DNA of 64,000 nt. Origin: Radicibacter daui (lineage in GTDB: Bacteria; Pseudomonadota; Alphaproteobacteria; Radicibacterales; Radicibacteraceae). Location of the stretch: assembly GCA_030657355.1 (NCBI GenBank), contig CP131056.1, positions 310,001 to 374,000 on the forward strand. The letters run 5' to 3'. Positions 19,506-28,837 of this stretch are shown piece by piece; position 1 is the first letter of the stretch; every line of letters starts with the position of its first letter. Position numbers and translations under genes: made by a program. A model generated the notes under the pieces. It had not been told where the DNA came from and ran no database searches. It saw only the letters and a program-made list of their open reading frames with translations.

Positions 19506-20903
19506 TCAGTCGCCGATCATGATCCGGTCAACGAGTTCCTTCACAGTCGGTATAAAGCCGTTGCTGTAAAAAGGATCGCTTGCGAAACGATAAGCGTTAT
19601 GGCCGGCGAACATCAGGTTGTTTTCGATGTCGCCGCCGTGGCCTGCGCTCATCAGCGTCTTCTGGATGCAGAAGGAACGCGGGTCGGCCTTGCGGCCGGT
19701 GGAAAACTTCTCGTTCGTGGCCCAGTTGGAGAACTGGCACTGCGAGAGGCAGCCCATGCAATCTGCCTGGTCCTTGCGGATTTCCTTCGACCGGTCCGGC
19801 GTCTCGAACACCAGCGTGAAGTCCGGCGTCTTCAGGGCCTCGCTGTACCCGTCGGCCATCCATTCCTCGGCGCGGATACGGTCGGCCGGGGTCACATAAT
19901 AGGCAGGGCCGCGCGGGGCGGGGCGGAACTCCACGGTGTGCTCGCCCACCGGCTCCACCGCATAGGCCACCTGCCGCTCGGAGCGGCCAATCATTTCGCG
20001 CAGGTAATCATTGCGCACGGCAGAGCTGTAGAAGCCCGTCGGGGAGAACTTGTTGAGGTAGACGTCGCCTTCGCGCAGGGTCAGCAGGCGCTGCTTCCAC
20101 TGGTCGGAGATCGGGCTTTCGCGGGTCAGCAGCGGGCGGGTGCCGAACTGGAAGGCTACCGGGCCAATTTCGGGATTGTCGAGCCAGTGGTCCCATTCGC
20201 GCAGGCACCACACTCCGCCGGCCATGATGACCGGGACATTGTGCAGACCATAGCTGTTCATCACCCGGCGCAGTTCGGCCACGCGGGGATAGGGATCTTC
20301 AGGCTTTTCCGGGTCTTCGCTGTTGGAGAGGCCGTTATGGCCGCCGGCAAGCCAGGGGTCTTCATAGACCACGCCGCCCAGCCACTCCGAAACCTTGGAG
20401 TAGGAGCGCTTCCACAAGGCGTTGAAGGCACGGCCGGAGGAAACGATCGGATAATAATAGACGCCGAATTCGGCGGCGATGTTGGCCAGCCGGTAGGGCA
20501 TGCCGGCACCGCAGGTGACGCCATGGACCAGGCCCTTGGCGCCTTCAAGGATGCCGTGCAGGATGCGCTCGCAGCCGCCCATCTCCCACAGCACGTTCAT
20601 GTGGATGCGGCCTTCGCCGCCGGAACGTTCATGGGCCTCGCGGGCCTGCTGGATGCCGCCGGCAATGCCGTAGGCCACCAGCTCCTCGTGCCGCTCACGG
20701 CGGCTGCGGCCGGAATAGACCTGCGGGATGATGTTGCCATCATCGTCGCGGGCATCGGCGTTGACGCCGGAGAAGGTGCCTGCACCGCCCGCGGCCGCCC
20801 AGGCGCCGGAACTGCTGCCATTGGTCACGGCAATACCCTTGCCGCCTTCGACCAGCGGCAGGACTTCCTTGCCGGAGAGGATAATGGGGTTCAGTGCCTT
20901 CAC
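19506..20903 (-). CDS. nitronate monooxygenase-like flavoprotein with C-terminal Fe-S-type cysteines
   Basis: This 465-residue TIM-barrel protein belongs to the nitronate monooxygenase/2-nitropropane dioxygenase superfamily, which binds FMN. Visible features are LPLVEGGKGIAVTNG near the N-terminus, GLVHGVTCGAGMPYRLANIA, VPVIMAGGVWCLREWDHWL and VAFQFGTRPLLTRESPIS. Unusually, a C-terminal extension carries Cys382, Cys385, Cys389 and Cys412 (CMGCLSQC then SFC), the spacing of a [4Fe-4S] site as in 2,4-dienoyl-CoA reductases of the old yellow enzyme family. I chose the GTG at 20901-20903; an ATG at 20972 would add 23 low-complexity residues. The gene is likely monocistronic; its substrate is unknown. 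Confidence 0.8.
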   Translation of the reverse strand: MKALNPIILSGKEVLPLVEGGKGIAVTNGSSSGAWAAAGGAGTFSGVNADARDDDGNIIPQVYSGRSRRERHEELVAYGIAGGIQQAREAHERSGGEGRIHMNVLWEMGGCERILHGILEGAKGLVHGVTCGAGMPYRLANIAAEFGVYYYPIVSSGRAFNALWKRSYSKVSEWLGGVVYEDPWLAGGHNGLSNSEDPEKPEDPYPRVAELRRVMNSYGLHNVPVIMAGGVWCLREWDHWLDNPEIGPVAFQFGTRPLLTRESPISDQWKQRLLTLREGDVYLNKFSPTGFYSSAVRNDYLREMIGRSERQVAYAVEPVGEHTVEFRPAPRGPAYYVTPADRIRAEEWMADGYSEALKTPDFTLVFETPDRSKEIRKDQADCMGCLSQCQFSNWATNEKFSTGRKADPRSFCIQKTLMSAGHGGDIENNLMFAGHNAYRFASDPFYSNGFIPTVKELVDRIMIGD

Positions 20904-21046
20904 TTGCGCCTTCGCTCCTGCTCCAGGCGCCCCGCACAGCCAGGGGGCCGGCGGGGGGCGGAGCACGTACATGTCAGATCAAAGGCGCCATATAGGTCGA
21001 AATTTCGCCGACCGCGACAGTTGACGGTGATTTTTTCGTAATTTTT

Positions 21047-21796
21047 TTATCCGAGGCTGCCGATGAGGCGTCCGGCGTGGTCGGTAAAGACGCTGGAGAC
21101 GCCTGCCCGCCACAGCTCATGAGCCAGCGCCGCGTTGTTGACGGTGTAGATCAGCACCGGCCGGCCGGAGGCACGATAGGCCGCAATCGTCTCTGTGGTT
21201 TCAAACCTGTTGCAGGCATGGATGGTGGAGGCCTGCAGCCGGTCGGCGGTCTCGGCCCAGTCATCCTGCCGCTCATAGATCAGGTAACCGCGCGGCCAGT
21301 CCGGCAGGCGGTCACGGGCGATCTCCAGCGAACGGGCAGAGAAGGAGGAGACCAGAGGCGGTACCCTGTCCTTCGGCCAGATGGCGGCAGCAGCGGCCAT
21401 CGCCACCTCTGCCGTTTCCACATCCTCTCCGGCAGCCGGTTTGATCTCGATATTGGGATGCAGCCCAAGCTCGAGGCAGAGCTTTAGCGCCTCGGCAAAA
21501 CCGAGGACCGGCTCGCCGGCAAAAGCCGGCCCGAACCAGGATCCGGCGTCGAGCTTCTGCAGGTCGGCCCAGTCCATGCCGTTCACCGGCCCCTTGCCGG
21601 TGCTGGTGCGGTCCAGATCATCGTCATGGAACAGCACCGGCACCCCGTCCCGGCTCAAGGTCACGTCAAACTCGACCCAGCGGGCACCATGGGCACGCGC
21701 AAGGCGCAGCGCCGCGGCGGTATTCTCCGGCGCATTGGCGCTGGCGCCCCGATGGGCGATGACGGGGGGCAGGAGGAAAGGCAGGGCGGCGACCAT
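21047..21796 (-). CDS. glycerophosphodiester phosphodiesterase
   Basis: This 249-residue hydrolase splits glycerophosphodiesters into glycerol 3-phosphate and an alcohol. The family signatures are complete: IAHRGASANAPENTAAALRLA with the two catalytic His region, WVEFDVTLSRDGVPVLFHDDDLDRTS with the metal-binding Glu and Asp and second His, the NIEIKP strand, and VYTVN-like LIYTVNNAA plus GVSSVFTDHAGRL at the end. There is no signal peptide, so it is the cytoplasmic UgpQ type. The ATG at 21794-21796 has AGAGG upstream; the longer open frame is non-coding. DUF3108 is divergent, 185 bases away. Confidence 0.94.
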   Translation of the reverse strand: MVAALPFLLPPVIAHRGASANAPENTAAALRLARAHGARWVEFDVTLSRDGVPVLFHDDDLDRTSTGKGPVNGMDWADLQKLDAGSWFGPAFAGEPVLGFAEALKLCLELGLHPNIEIKPAAGEDVETAEVAMAAAAAIWPKDRVPPLVSSFSARSLEIARDRLPDWPRGYLIYERQDDWAETADRLQASTIHACNRFETTETIAAYRASGRPVLIYTVNNAALAHELWRAGVSSVFTDHAGRLIGSLG

Positions 21797-21981
21797 TCTT
21801 GTGCCTCTTTCGGCGCGTTTGATTGATGGCCTGCGGACAGATGCGGGGCCTCCGAGAGGTCCCTTGTCCGCAAGCGAGCGACACTCTGGCAAAAGCCTGC
21901 GCGTCAATCCAGCGGGCACTTTGGCCAGCGGGTGCTTCGGCGGCAGGGCCGGTTGCCTCACTCCCGGCATAAGGAGGCTGT

Positions 21982-22830
21982 ATGCGCAGGTTCTCACCCC
22001 ACTTTGCCGATCTGTGGCAAAGGCGCCGGGCTGCCGCCTTTGCCATGATTGTTGCCGCGGGTCTTGCGGGGCTGCCGGCTCCGGCGCCCGCGCTGGAAGA
22101 AACCGGGCGACTGCCGTCTCCCGGTACGGCCAGCTGGACCTACGCGATCGGTTTTGCCGGCCTCAACATCGCGAGCTTCACTTTCGCTGCCGATCTTTCT
22201 GCCGGGCGCTATGCCGTGGCCTTGCAGGGGCAGACGGCCGGTCTTGCCGGCCTGCTGGCCGACCAGCTGGTTCCGGAACATCATTTCCGTCGCTGGACGC
22301 GGCGCGGGAAGGTGCGGGAGATGGCCATCGCCTATCCGTTGGCCGGGACCGCCGGATCCATGCTTCCCACGGTGGAAAGCACCCCGCCACCACCCGCGCG
22401 CCTGCGGGAGGCCGCGCTTTCCCTGTTGCAGGACAACAAGGGTGGTGTGGATACGCTGACGGCAGCCCTTTCTATACTCTTGCCGTCGAACCAGGCTGGC
22501 GGCGCCTGCAATCTCCGGCAAACCGGTTTTGACGGGCTTGGTCTTTATCGCATCGAGGCACGGCCGCTGGGCATGGAGACGGTAAAGACTGCCGGCGGCG
22601 GTATCCGGGCGCTGCACTGCGCGCTGGCCATCACCAAGCTGGGGCCGTGGAAAAATCCCGATGACGAACGGCAGTCGCAAAAGCTCCACCAGGCAGGGCG
22701 CAGTGATTACACGGCTGACCTGTGGCTGGTTGCCCGCGGGCCATTGCTGGTTCCGCTATATGGCGAGCTGAAATTGCAGAATGGTGGAGTCGCGACGATG
22801 TCACTGATCTCAAATCATCCTGAGAATTAG
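21982..22830 (+). CDS. DUF3108 domain secreted protein
   Basis: This 282-residue protein begins with a basic stretch and a hydrophobic core (AAAFAMIVAAGLAGLPAPAPA), a signal peptide probably cut near residue 38, so it is periplasmic or outer-membrane associated. The mature part follows the DUF3108 pattern: WTYAIGFAGLNIASFTFAADLSAGRYAVALQG, LAGLLADQLVPEHHF, and a C-terminal DLWLVARGPLLVPLYGELKLQNG. DUF3108 proteins are uncharacterised but common in alphaproteobacteria. AAGGAGG lies four bases before the ATG. It is divergent from the GDPD gene. Confidence 0.85.
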   Translation: MRRFSPHFADLWQRRRAAAFAMIVAAGLAGLPAPAPALEETGRLPSPGTASWTYAIGFAGLNIASFTFAADLSAGRYAVALQGQTAGLAGLLADQLVPEHHFRRWTRRGKVREMAIAYPLAGTAGSMLPTVESTPPPPARLREAALSLLQDNKGGVDTLTAALSILLPSNQAGGACNLRQTGFDGLGLYRIEARPLGMETVKTAGGGIRALHCALAITKLGPWKNPDDERQSQKLHQAGRSDYTADLWLVARGPLLVPLYGELKLQNGGVATMSLISNHPEN

Positions 22831-22846
22831 TCCGATAGGTAATAAG

Positions 22847-22859
22847 ATAGATATTCTAT
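22847..22859. repeat. small palindrome upstream of a hypothetical gene
   Basis: ATAGA, TAT, TCTAT form a 13-bp palindrome inside an unusually AT-rich 60-base stretch between the DUF3108 gene and the gene at 22948. It may be a promoter or operator element; nothing else supports this. Confidence 0.3.
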
Positions 22860-22947
22860 GCTTTCGCTTACCTTTATGGGATTGCGAGGCATGGCTAAAA
22901 GCGTACGATCAGGGTAATTCAGCACTCCCAGAAACCGGGGCCAGGCG

Positions 22948-23226
22948 ATGTTCAAATTTCTCACCGAAGTGGTTTTCGACAAGAAGGCCAAGGCCAAACC
23001 GGGCAAGGGCAACCCGTCCTCGATTGACTGGGAGGCGGTGCAGAAACTCGCCGTTGGCGAAATCAAGATGCAGACCTCCATCGGCCATGGCGCCGAGGCA
23101 AAGGTGGCCGTGTCGGCGGCCTACAAGCGCCCTGAAGTGCGCAACAAGCTGAATCAGCTGGCTTCCCAGGGTTATGACGAAGGTCGCCTTGGCCGCGCTC
23201 TTGCCAAGTTCGCGCTCGAAGCCTGA
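22948..23226 (+). CDS. hypothetical protein, 92 residues
   Basis: I do not recognise this small basic protein. It has a lysine-rich N-terminal third (FDKKAKAKPGKGNPSS), a middle segment IDWEAVQKLAVGEIKMQTSIGHG and a helical C-terminus EVRNKLNQLASQGYDEGRLGRALAKFALEA. There is no signal peptide, membrane helix or cysteine. The codon pattern is that of the surrounding genes, and the GNAT gene follows eight bases after its stop, so the two are probably co-transcribed. It is probably a real gene of unknown role. Confidence 0.6.
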   Translation: MFKFLTEVVFDKKAKAKPGKGNPSSIDWEAVQKLAVGEIKMQTSIGHGAEAKVAVSAAYKRPEVRNKLNQLASQGYDEGRLGRALAKFALEA

Positions 23227-23234
23227 AGCTTTTC

Positions 23235-23798
23235 ATGGCGGCGGCTTTCAGCCTGCATACGCCGCAGGCCGGGGAAGAGCGGGCGCTTGCCGCTTTCCAT
23301 CTCAAAATCTGGCGTGAGACCTATCGGGGCATAGTCCCGGCCGAGGCGGTCGAAATTCTCGGGCTTGAGCGCCGGGTCGGCCGTTGGCGGGACATGCTCA
23401 CGGTACCGCAGCCGGGCTCGCTGTTGCAGGTCGTCCTGCGTGGCGAGGATTATGCCGGTTTCTGTTATGCGGGGGAGGCTGGCCTGCCGCTTTTCGGTGG
23501 CCGCGGCGAAATACACTACCTCTATGTCGATCCCGCCTGCCATGGCCGGGGCATCGGCCGGCGCCTGATGGGGCTGGCCGCACGGCATTTTCAGGCGCAG
23601 GGCAAAAGCGGGCTCGGGCTGGGTGTGGTGGCCGAAAATCACAGAGCCATCGGCTTTTACGAGGCCATGGGGGGCGTTGCCGGCCCGGCCTATACCGATC
23701 CGGGTCCCGTGTGGCGTTCGGCCAATATCGCTTATTTCTGGGACGATCTGCCGGCCCTGATTGCACGTTCAGGGCCGGCAGAAACCGTCTTTGACTGA
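23235..23798 (+). CDS. GNAT family N-acetyltransferase
   Basis: This 187-residue acetyltransferase has the GNAT fold: KIWRETYRGIVP near the start, the strand IHYLYVDPACHGRGIGRRLMGLAARHF with the acetyl-CoA binding Q/R-x-x-G-x-G/A type motif (CHGRGIGRRL), and GLGVVAENHRAIGFYEAMGG, typical for motif B. It resembles the many uncharacterised GNAT proteins with possible roles in acetylating small molecules or protein N-termini. It follows the 92-residue gene and converges on the glutamate dehydrogenase gene with an eight-base gap and no visible terminator. Confidence 0.88.
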   Translation: MAAAFSLHTPQAGEERALAAFHLKIWRETYRGIVPAEAVEILGLERRVGRWRDMLTVPQPGSLLQVVLRGEDYAGFCYAGEAGLPLFGGRGEIHYLYVDPACHGRGIGRRLMGLAARHFQAQGKSGLGLGVVAENHRAIGFYEAMGGVAGPAYTDPGPVWRSANIAYFWDDLPALIARSGPAETVFD

Positions 23799-23806
23799 GC
23801 CTTGCC

Positions 23807-26800
23807 CTAGCTGAGCGTCAGGGCACGCAAGGCGCGTGCACCGACGGCCAGCATGGCAAGGTCGATGGCAGGCTGGCCCTGCAGCTCGCCGATCAGGCTG
23901 TTCAGCCGGTCAATCGCCCGGCGGCGGCCATTGGCCCAGGCTTCCACGGCATCGGCTCCGGCAGCGCCGGCCCCTTCGTCCTCAAGGATGCGCCGGGTGA
24001 TGGCGGACTGCTGGGCAAACAGGTCGTCGATCAGTGCAGCCACTGCCTGCTTCTGCCAATGGTTGCCGCTGACGATTTCGCCCGCCGCCCCGCGCAACCA
24101 GTTGATGCCCAGCTTGTCGCCGACGGCGAAGTAGATCTGCCCCACGGCCTCCACCTGATGGCCGCTGGCCCGGGCGATCGCCACCACGTCCGGCGAGGCA
24201 GCGAGGATCGGCAGGCTGGCGATGGCATGGGCCAGTTCCTCCGGCACGCCCTTTTCCGTCAGGCGCGTGCGGCGCCGGATCAGCGAGGCAAGGCCGTTTT
24301 CCGACAGTCGGGTCTCCAGCCCCACCTTGAGGCGGGCAATGCCGGCGCCGAAATTCTCCGCCTCTTCCGACATCGCAATGGGATGGCGGGCATTGGCGAG
24401 GAACCAGGCCACCGTGCGCTCCATCAGCGCCTCGGTTGCCTGCAGCATGTCGAGCTGCACTTCCGCCGGTACCAGCGTGTCGAGCGCCTCGATCTCCTGC
24501 CACATGGCCCGCACTTCAAAGGCATCGCGCGCCACGATATAGCAGCGGGCGATGTCGTCCGCCGCCATGCCGGTGGTCTCGGCGAGACGGGAGATGAAGG
24601 TGGGGCCGGTGCGGTTGATCAGCGAGTTGGTGACGGCGGTGGCGATGATCTCGCGCCGCAGCTGGTGCCCCTCGATCCGCTCCCGGTAACGATCGCGCAG
24701 CTGGGCGGGGAAGTAGAGCACCAGATCCTCGACCATCTTCGGGTCGTCCGGCAACGCGCTCTTCAGGAGCTGGTCATAGAGCCAGATCTTGGAGTAGGCG
24801 AGCAGCACGGCAATTTCCGGCCGGGTAAGCCCGTTATTATGGGCGGCCCGGCGGCTGATCTCCGCTTCATCGGGCAGGAACTCGATGGCCCGGTTGAGCA
24901 GCCCGCTCTTTTCCAGATCGCGCATCAGGCGGGCCTGGCTGTCGAGCTGGGCGGTACCATACCGTTCCGAAATCGAAATGGCCTGGGTTTGCAGATAATT
25001 GTCCCGCAGCACCAGCCGCGAGACCTCGTCGGTCATCTCCACCAGCAGGTTGTTGCGCTGCTTGCGGGTGATGTCGCCCCGGCTTTCGATGTCGCCAAGG
25101 AGAATCTTGATGTTCACCTCATGGTCGGAGCAGTCGACGCCGGCCGAATTGTCGATAGCGTCGGTGTTGAGGTGGCCGCCGGCCAGCGCATATTCGATGC
25201 GGGCGCGCTGGGTCATGCCCAGATTGGCGCCCTCGCCGATGACCTTGGCCCGGAGCTCGCCGGCGTCCACGCGCAGCGCATCGTTGGACTTGTCGCCGGC
25301 ATCCGCCTGGCTTTCCGCCGAGTGCTTCACATAGGTGCCGATACCGCCGAACCACAGCAGATCCACCTGCGCCTTCAAGAGCGAGCGGATGAGATCGTTG
25401 GGAGCCAGCTTGTCGACGGTAAAGCCGAAGCGCTCGCGTACCTGCGGCGTCAGCGTTACCGACTTGGCGCTGCGATCGATGATAAGGCCGCCTTCAGACA
25501 GGCAGGCGCGGTCATAATCCGCCCAGCTTGAGCGCGGCAGGTTGAAGAGCCGTTCACGCTCGTTGAAGGAGCGTTCGGTGTCCGGCGTGGGATCAAGGAA
25601 GATGTGCTGGTGGTTGAAGGCGGCAACCAGCTCGATCTTGCGGCTGAGCAGCATGCCGTTGCCGAACACGTCGCCCGACATGTCGCCGACGCCGACGACA
25701 GTGAAGGGCTCTTCCTGGATGTTGCGGCCAAGTTCACGGAAGTGGCGCTTGACGGCTTCCCATCCGCCGCGGGCGGTAATGCCCATCTTCTTGTGGTCAT
25801 ACCCGGCCGAACCGCCGGAAGCGAAGGCATCGCCGAGCCAGAAGCCATAGGACTCCGACACGGCATTGGCGATGTCGGAGAAGGTGGCCGTGCCCTTGTC
25901 GGCGGCAACGACGAGGTAGGGATCGTCCCGGTCGCGGCGCAGCACATGAGCCGGCGGAATGATGTCGCCGGCCTTGAGGTTGTCAGTGATGTCGAGCAGG
26001 CCGGACATGAAGATGCGGTAACAGGCAATGCCTTCCGCCATGAAGGCATCGCGCCCTTCCGACGGGGCGGGCGGGCGCTTTACCACGAAACCGCCCTTGG
26101 AGCCGACCGGCACGATGACCGCGTTCTTGACCATCTGCGCCTTCATCAGGCCCAGGATTTCGGTACGGAAATCCTCCCGCCGGTCAGACCAGCGCAGGCC
26201 GCCACGGGCGACCGTGCCGCCGCGCAGATGGATAGCCTCGACCCGGGCGGAGTAGACAAAGATTTCACGCCACGGCCTCGGTGCCGGCAGGCCGGTGATC
26301 TGCGAACTGTCGAGCTTGAAGGACACGTAGGATTTGGGCTCGCCCTTTTCGTCGGGCTGCCAGAAATTGGTGCGCAGGCAGGCGCGCACCATGTTGTTGA
26401 AGCGCCTGAGGATGGTATCGGCATCAAGGTTGGTGACGCTGTCGAGCGTCTGGTCGAACTCGTGCTGCAGTTCCTGGGCAATATCCTCGCGGTTCCCTTC
26501 CAGCCCCGGGTTCAGCAGGGCGTCGAACAGGCGGCAGGTCAGTTCCGCAGCCTGCGGGTACTGGCTGAGCACATCCATCACCAGCGCCAGCGAGTAGGGC
26601 AGCCGCGCCTGCTGGAGATATTTGGCGAAGGCGCGCACCAGCGTGACGTCACGCCAGTCGAGACCGGCGCCGATCACCAGGCGGTTGAAGCCGTCGCTTT
26701 CCATCTCGCCTTCCCACACCCGGATGAAGGTGTGGTGGAACGGCTCGCGCACGCGGGCAAGGTCTACATTCGCCCCTTCGGGCAGCTGCATGCGGAAATC

Positions 26801-28645
26801 ATGGATCCAGATCGTTCCGCCGTCGAGTTCGACCTCGTAGGGGATGGTCGAGACCACCTTGACGCCCATATCCACCAGCATCGGCATCACGGTTGCCAGC
26901 GGTACCGGGCCGCTCTGGTGGTATATCTTGAAATAAAGCTCGCTCTCATCCGCCTCCAGCGGGCGGTAGAGATTCATGCCAAGATGGCCGCTGGCGAGGG
27001 TCTTTTCGATCCGCTCGATGTCGCTGACGGCCTGGTCCGGCGTGTGAATCTCGGTATAGGCGGCCGCGAAGGCGGAGCTGTAGCGCCCGAAGAGGCTGAG
27101 GCCCTGCTCTTCTCCCCTGGCCTCGATGAGCGCGAGCTTGAGGCCGTCGGACCAGGATTTGCCCGCCTCGATCAGCTGGCGCTCGATCTCGTCGATATCC
27201 GGTTCGCTGACGGCCCCGGCGCCAAGGCTGACCACAAAATGCAGCCGCGCCAGCACGCCCTCATCCAGCGCCATGGCGAAAGCGGAAATATCGCCGCCGA
27301 ACCCTTCGGCGAGAATGTCGCCCATGGTGTCGGTCAGGTCGTTGTCCAGCCTCTCGCGCGGCACATAGACGAAGCAGGAGACGAAGCGGTTATAGCGGTC
27401 GTGCCGGGTAAAGAGCGCCACACGCTTGCGGTCCTGCAGGCGCAGCACCCCGAGCGAGATGCGCAGCAGATCATCTTCGGAGATCTGGAACAGCTCGTCG
27501 CGCGGGTAGGTCTCCAGAACATGCGCCAGCGCCTTGCGGGCATGGCCCTGCGTGGCAAAACCGGCCCGGGCTTCTACTGCTGCCACCTTGCGGCGCAGAT
27601 AGGGGATGAGGCGCGGGCTCTGGCTGTAGGCGCGGGAGGTGAAGAGGCCGACAAAGAGGGCGGCACCCACGGCCTTGCCCTGTTCGTCAAAGCGTTCAAC
27701 GCTGACCACATCCAGCAGTACGCCGCGATGCACGGTCGAGCGGTGGTTGGCCTTCTCGATCTCCAGCAAGCGGCCTTCGCCATTATCATCGCCAACGGGA
27801 GTGATGGAGCGGGAGCCGTCGAACAGCAGCCGTGCCTCGTCCTTGAGGATACCGAGGCCCGAGCCGGGAATGATGCGCGGGCGGGTCACATCGCCGTCCG
27901 CCTCGTAATCCACCTCCCGATAACCGAGGAAGGTCAGCGAATCATCGGCGGCCCAGCGCAGGAAAGCGCAGGCCTCGCTGATTTCCGCTTCGGGCAGGCT
28001 CAGCTTCGTCTTCTCCAGCCGGTCGGCCAGCGCCAGTGCCTCGCTGCGCATCTGCTGCCAGTCGGCAACGGCGGCGCGAACATCGCCCAGCACGCCTTCC
28101 AGCGCCTGCTCTATATCGGCGAGGATCGCTTCCGAGCTGATCTCGTCGATCTCGAGATACATCAGGCTTTCGCGCGGACCGTCGCCGGCATCGGCAATGG
28201 CGGTGAGCTCACCCTTGGCATTGCGGGTCACTTCCAGCACCGGGTGGATCACCATGTGCACGGTGATGCCGCGGCGATCCATTTCCTGCGTCACGCTGTC
28301 GACCAGGAAGGGCATGTCTTCCTGTACGATCTCGATGACCGTGTGCCCGGCGCGCCAGCCATGCTCGTCGGTACGCGGAGTGAACACTTTGAGCCGGTGC
28401 TGTCCGGCCTTGCGCTGGGCGGCCAGCTGCCAGAGCGACAGGGCAGCACCGTAGAGATGTTCGGCGCCGCGCGCCGCCATGTCGTCGGCGCCGACATTGC
28501 GGAAGAAACGCTCGACGAAAGCCTCGGCCGTCGTGGCCTTGCCTTTGCCGAGGCGCGTGTGGATGCGTTCGATCACCGCCGAAATCAGGTCACGTTTCTG
28601 ATTCTCGGCCCGGCTCTCGGCACGGTTGTCGAGGGACATTTGCAC
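23807..28645 (-). CDS. NAD-specific glutamate dehydrogenase, large GDH-180 type
   Basis: This 1612-residue protein belongs to the 180-kDa class of NAD-dependent glutamate dehydrogenases, which oxidise glutamate to 2-oxoglutarate and ammonia. It has the long N-terminal ACT-like region (about 1-700), with PFLVDSVTQEMDRRGITVH and SLTFLGYREVDYE, and the catalytic and Rossmann part (about 700-1250) containing RGGLRWSDRREDFRTEILGLMKAQMVKN, VPVGSKGGFVVK, GDMSGDVFGNGML and EGANLGMTQRARIEYA. The frame opens with TTG; a GTG at 28645 with GGAG six bases upstream, or an ATG at 28639, are better starts. It is well placed to use glutamate from the hut pathway, but it is a general enzyme. Confidence 0.96.
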   Translation of the reverse strand: MQMSLDNRAESRAENQKRDLISAVIERIHTRLGKGKATTAEAFVERFFRNVGADDMAARGAEHLYGAALSLWQLAAQRKAGQHRLKVFTPRTDEHGWRAGHTVIEIVQEDMPFLVDSVTQEMDRRGITVHMVIHPVLEVTRNAKGELTAIADAGDGPRESLMYLEIDEISSEAILADIEQALEGVLGDVRAAVADWQQMRSEALALADRLEKTKLSLPEAEISEACAFLRWAADDSLTFLGYREVDYEADGDVTRPRIIPGSGLGILKDEARLLFDGSRSITPVGDDNGEGRLLEIEKANHRSTVHRGVLLDVVSVERFDEQGKAVGAALFVGLFTSRAYSQSPRLIPYLRRKVAAVEARAGFATQGHARKALAHVLETYPRDELFQISEDDLLRISLGVLRLQDRKRVALFTRHDRYNRFVSCFVYVPRERLDNDLTDTMGDILAEGFGGDISAFAMALDEGVLARLHFVVSLGAGAVSEPDIDEIERQLIEAGKSWSDGLKLALIEARGEEQGLSLFGRYSSAFAAAYTEIHTPDQAVSDIERIEKTLASGHLGMNLYRPLEADESELYFKIYHQSGPVPLATVMPMLVDMGVKVVSTIPYEVELDGGTIWIHDFRMQLPEGANVDLARVREPFHHTFIRVWEGEMESDGFNRLVIGAGLDWRDVTLVRAFAKYLQQARLPYSLALVMDVLSQYPQAAELTCRLFDALLNPGLEGNREDIAQELQHEFDQTLDSVTNLDADTILRRFNNMVRACLRTNFWQPDEKGEPKSYVSFKLDSSQITGLPAPRPWREIFVYSARVEAIHLRGGTVARGGLRWSDRREDFRTEILGLMKAQMVKNAVIVPVGSKGGFVVKRPPAPSEGRDAFMAEGIACYRIFMSGLLDITDNLKAGDIIPPAHVLRRDRDDPYLVVAADKGTATFSDIANAVSESYGFWLGDAFASGGSAGYDHKKMGITARGGWEAVKRHFRELGRNIQEEPFTVVGVGDMSGDVFGNGMLLSRKIELVAAFNHQHIFLDPTPDTERSFNERERLFNLPRSSWADYDRACLSEGGLIIDRSAKSVTLTPQVRERFGFTVDKLAPNDLIRSLLKAQVDLLWFGGIGTYVKHSAESQADAGDKSNDALRVDAGELRAKVIGEGANLGMTQRARIEYALAGGHLNTDAIDNSAGVDCSDHEVNIKILLGDIESRGDITRKQRNNLLVEMTDEVSRLVLRDNYLQTQAISISERYGTAQLDSQARLMRDLEKSGLLNRAIEFLPDEAEISRRAAHNNGLTRPEIAVLLAYSKIWLYDQLLKSALPDDPKMVEDLVLYFPAQLRDRYRERIEGHQLRREIIATAVTNSLINRTGPTFISRLAETTGMAADDIARCYIVARDAFEVRAMWQEIEALDTLVPAEVQLDMLQATEALMERTVAWFLANARHPIAMSEEAENFGAGIARLKVGLETRLSENGLASLIRRRTRLTEKGVPEELAHAIASLPILAASPDVVAIARASGHQVEAVGQIYFAVGDKLGINWLRGAAGEIVSGNHWQKQAVAALIDDLFAQQSAITRRILEDEGAGAAGADAVEAWANGRRRAIDRLNSLIGELQGQPAIDLAMLAVGARALRALTLS

Positions 28646-28837
28646 GAATGACTCCAACCCGATGTAGTGCCGCCTTTCTGGCGACTTATGTTTCAGGCGG
28701 CGACGTGCTCCGGGGTCGGGCCGTCACCTGCCCAGCCCACAGGCTAGACGACAAAGTCCCGCAATAAAATATTGAGTGAGTTCTATTTTGGCTGTTTTTG
28801 CGACTTAAGCGTTTTCAGCGTAAAAGGTCAGCTATAC

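Noticed and set aside
25604-28651. Open reading frame of about 1000 codons opposite the glutamate dehydrogenase gene
   Set aside because: It is antisense to an unmistakable conserved gene in high-G+C DNA, where such frames arise by chance; the translation has no recognisable domain.
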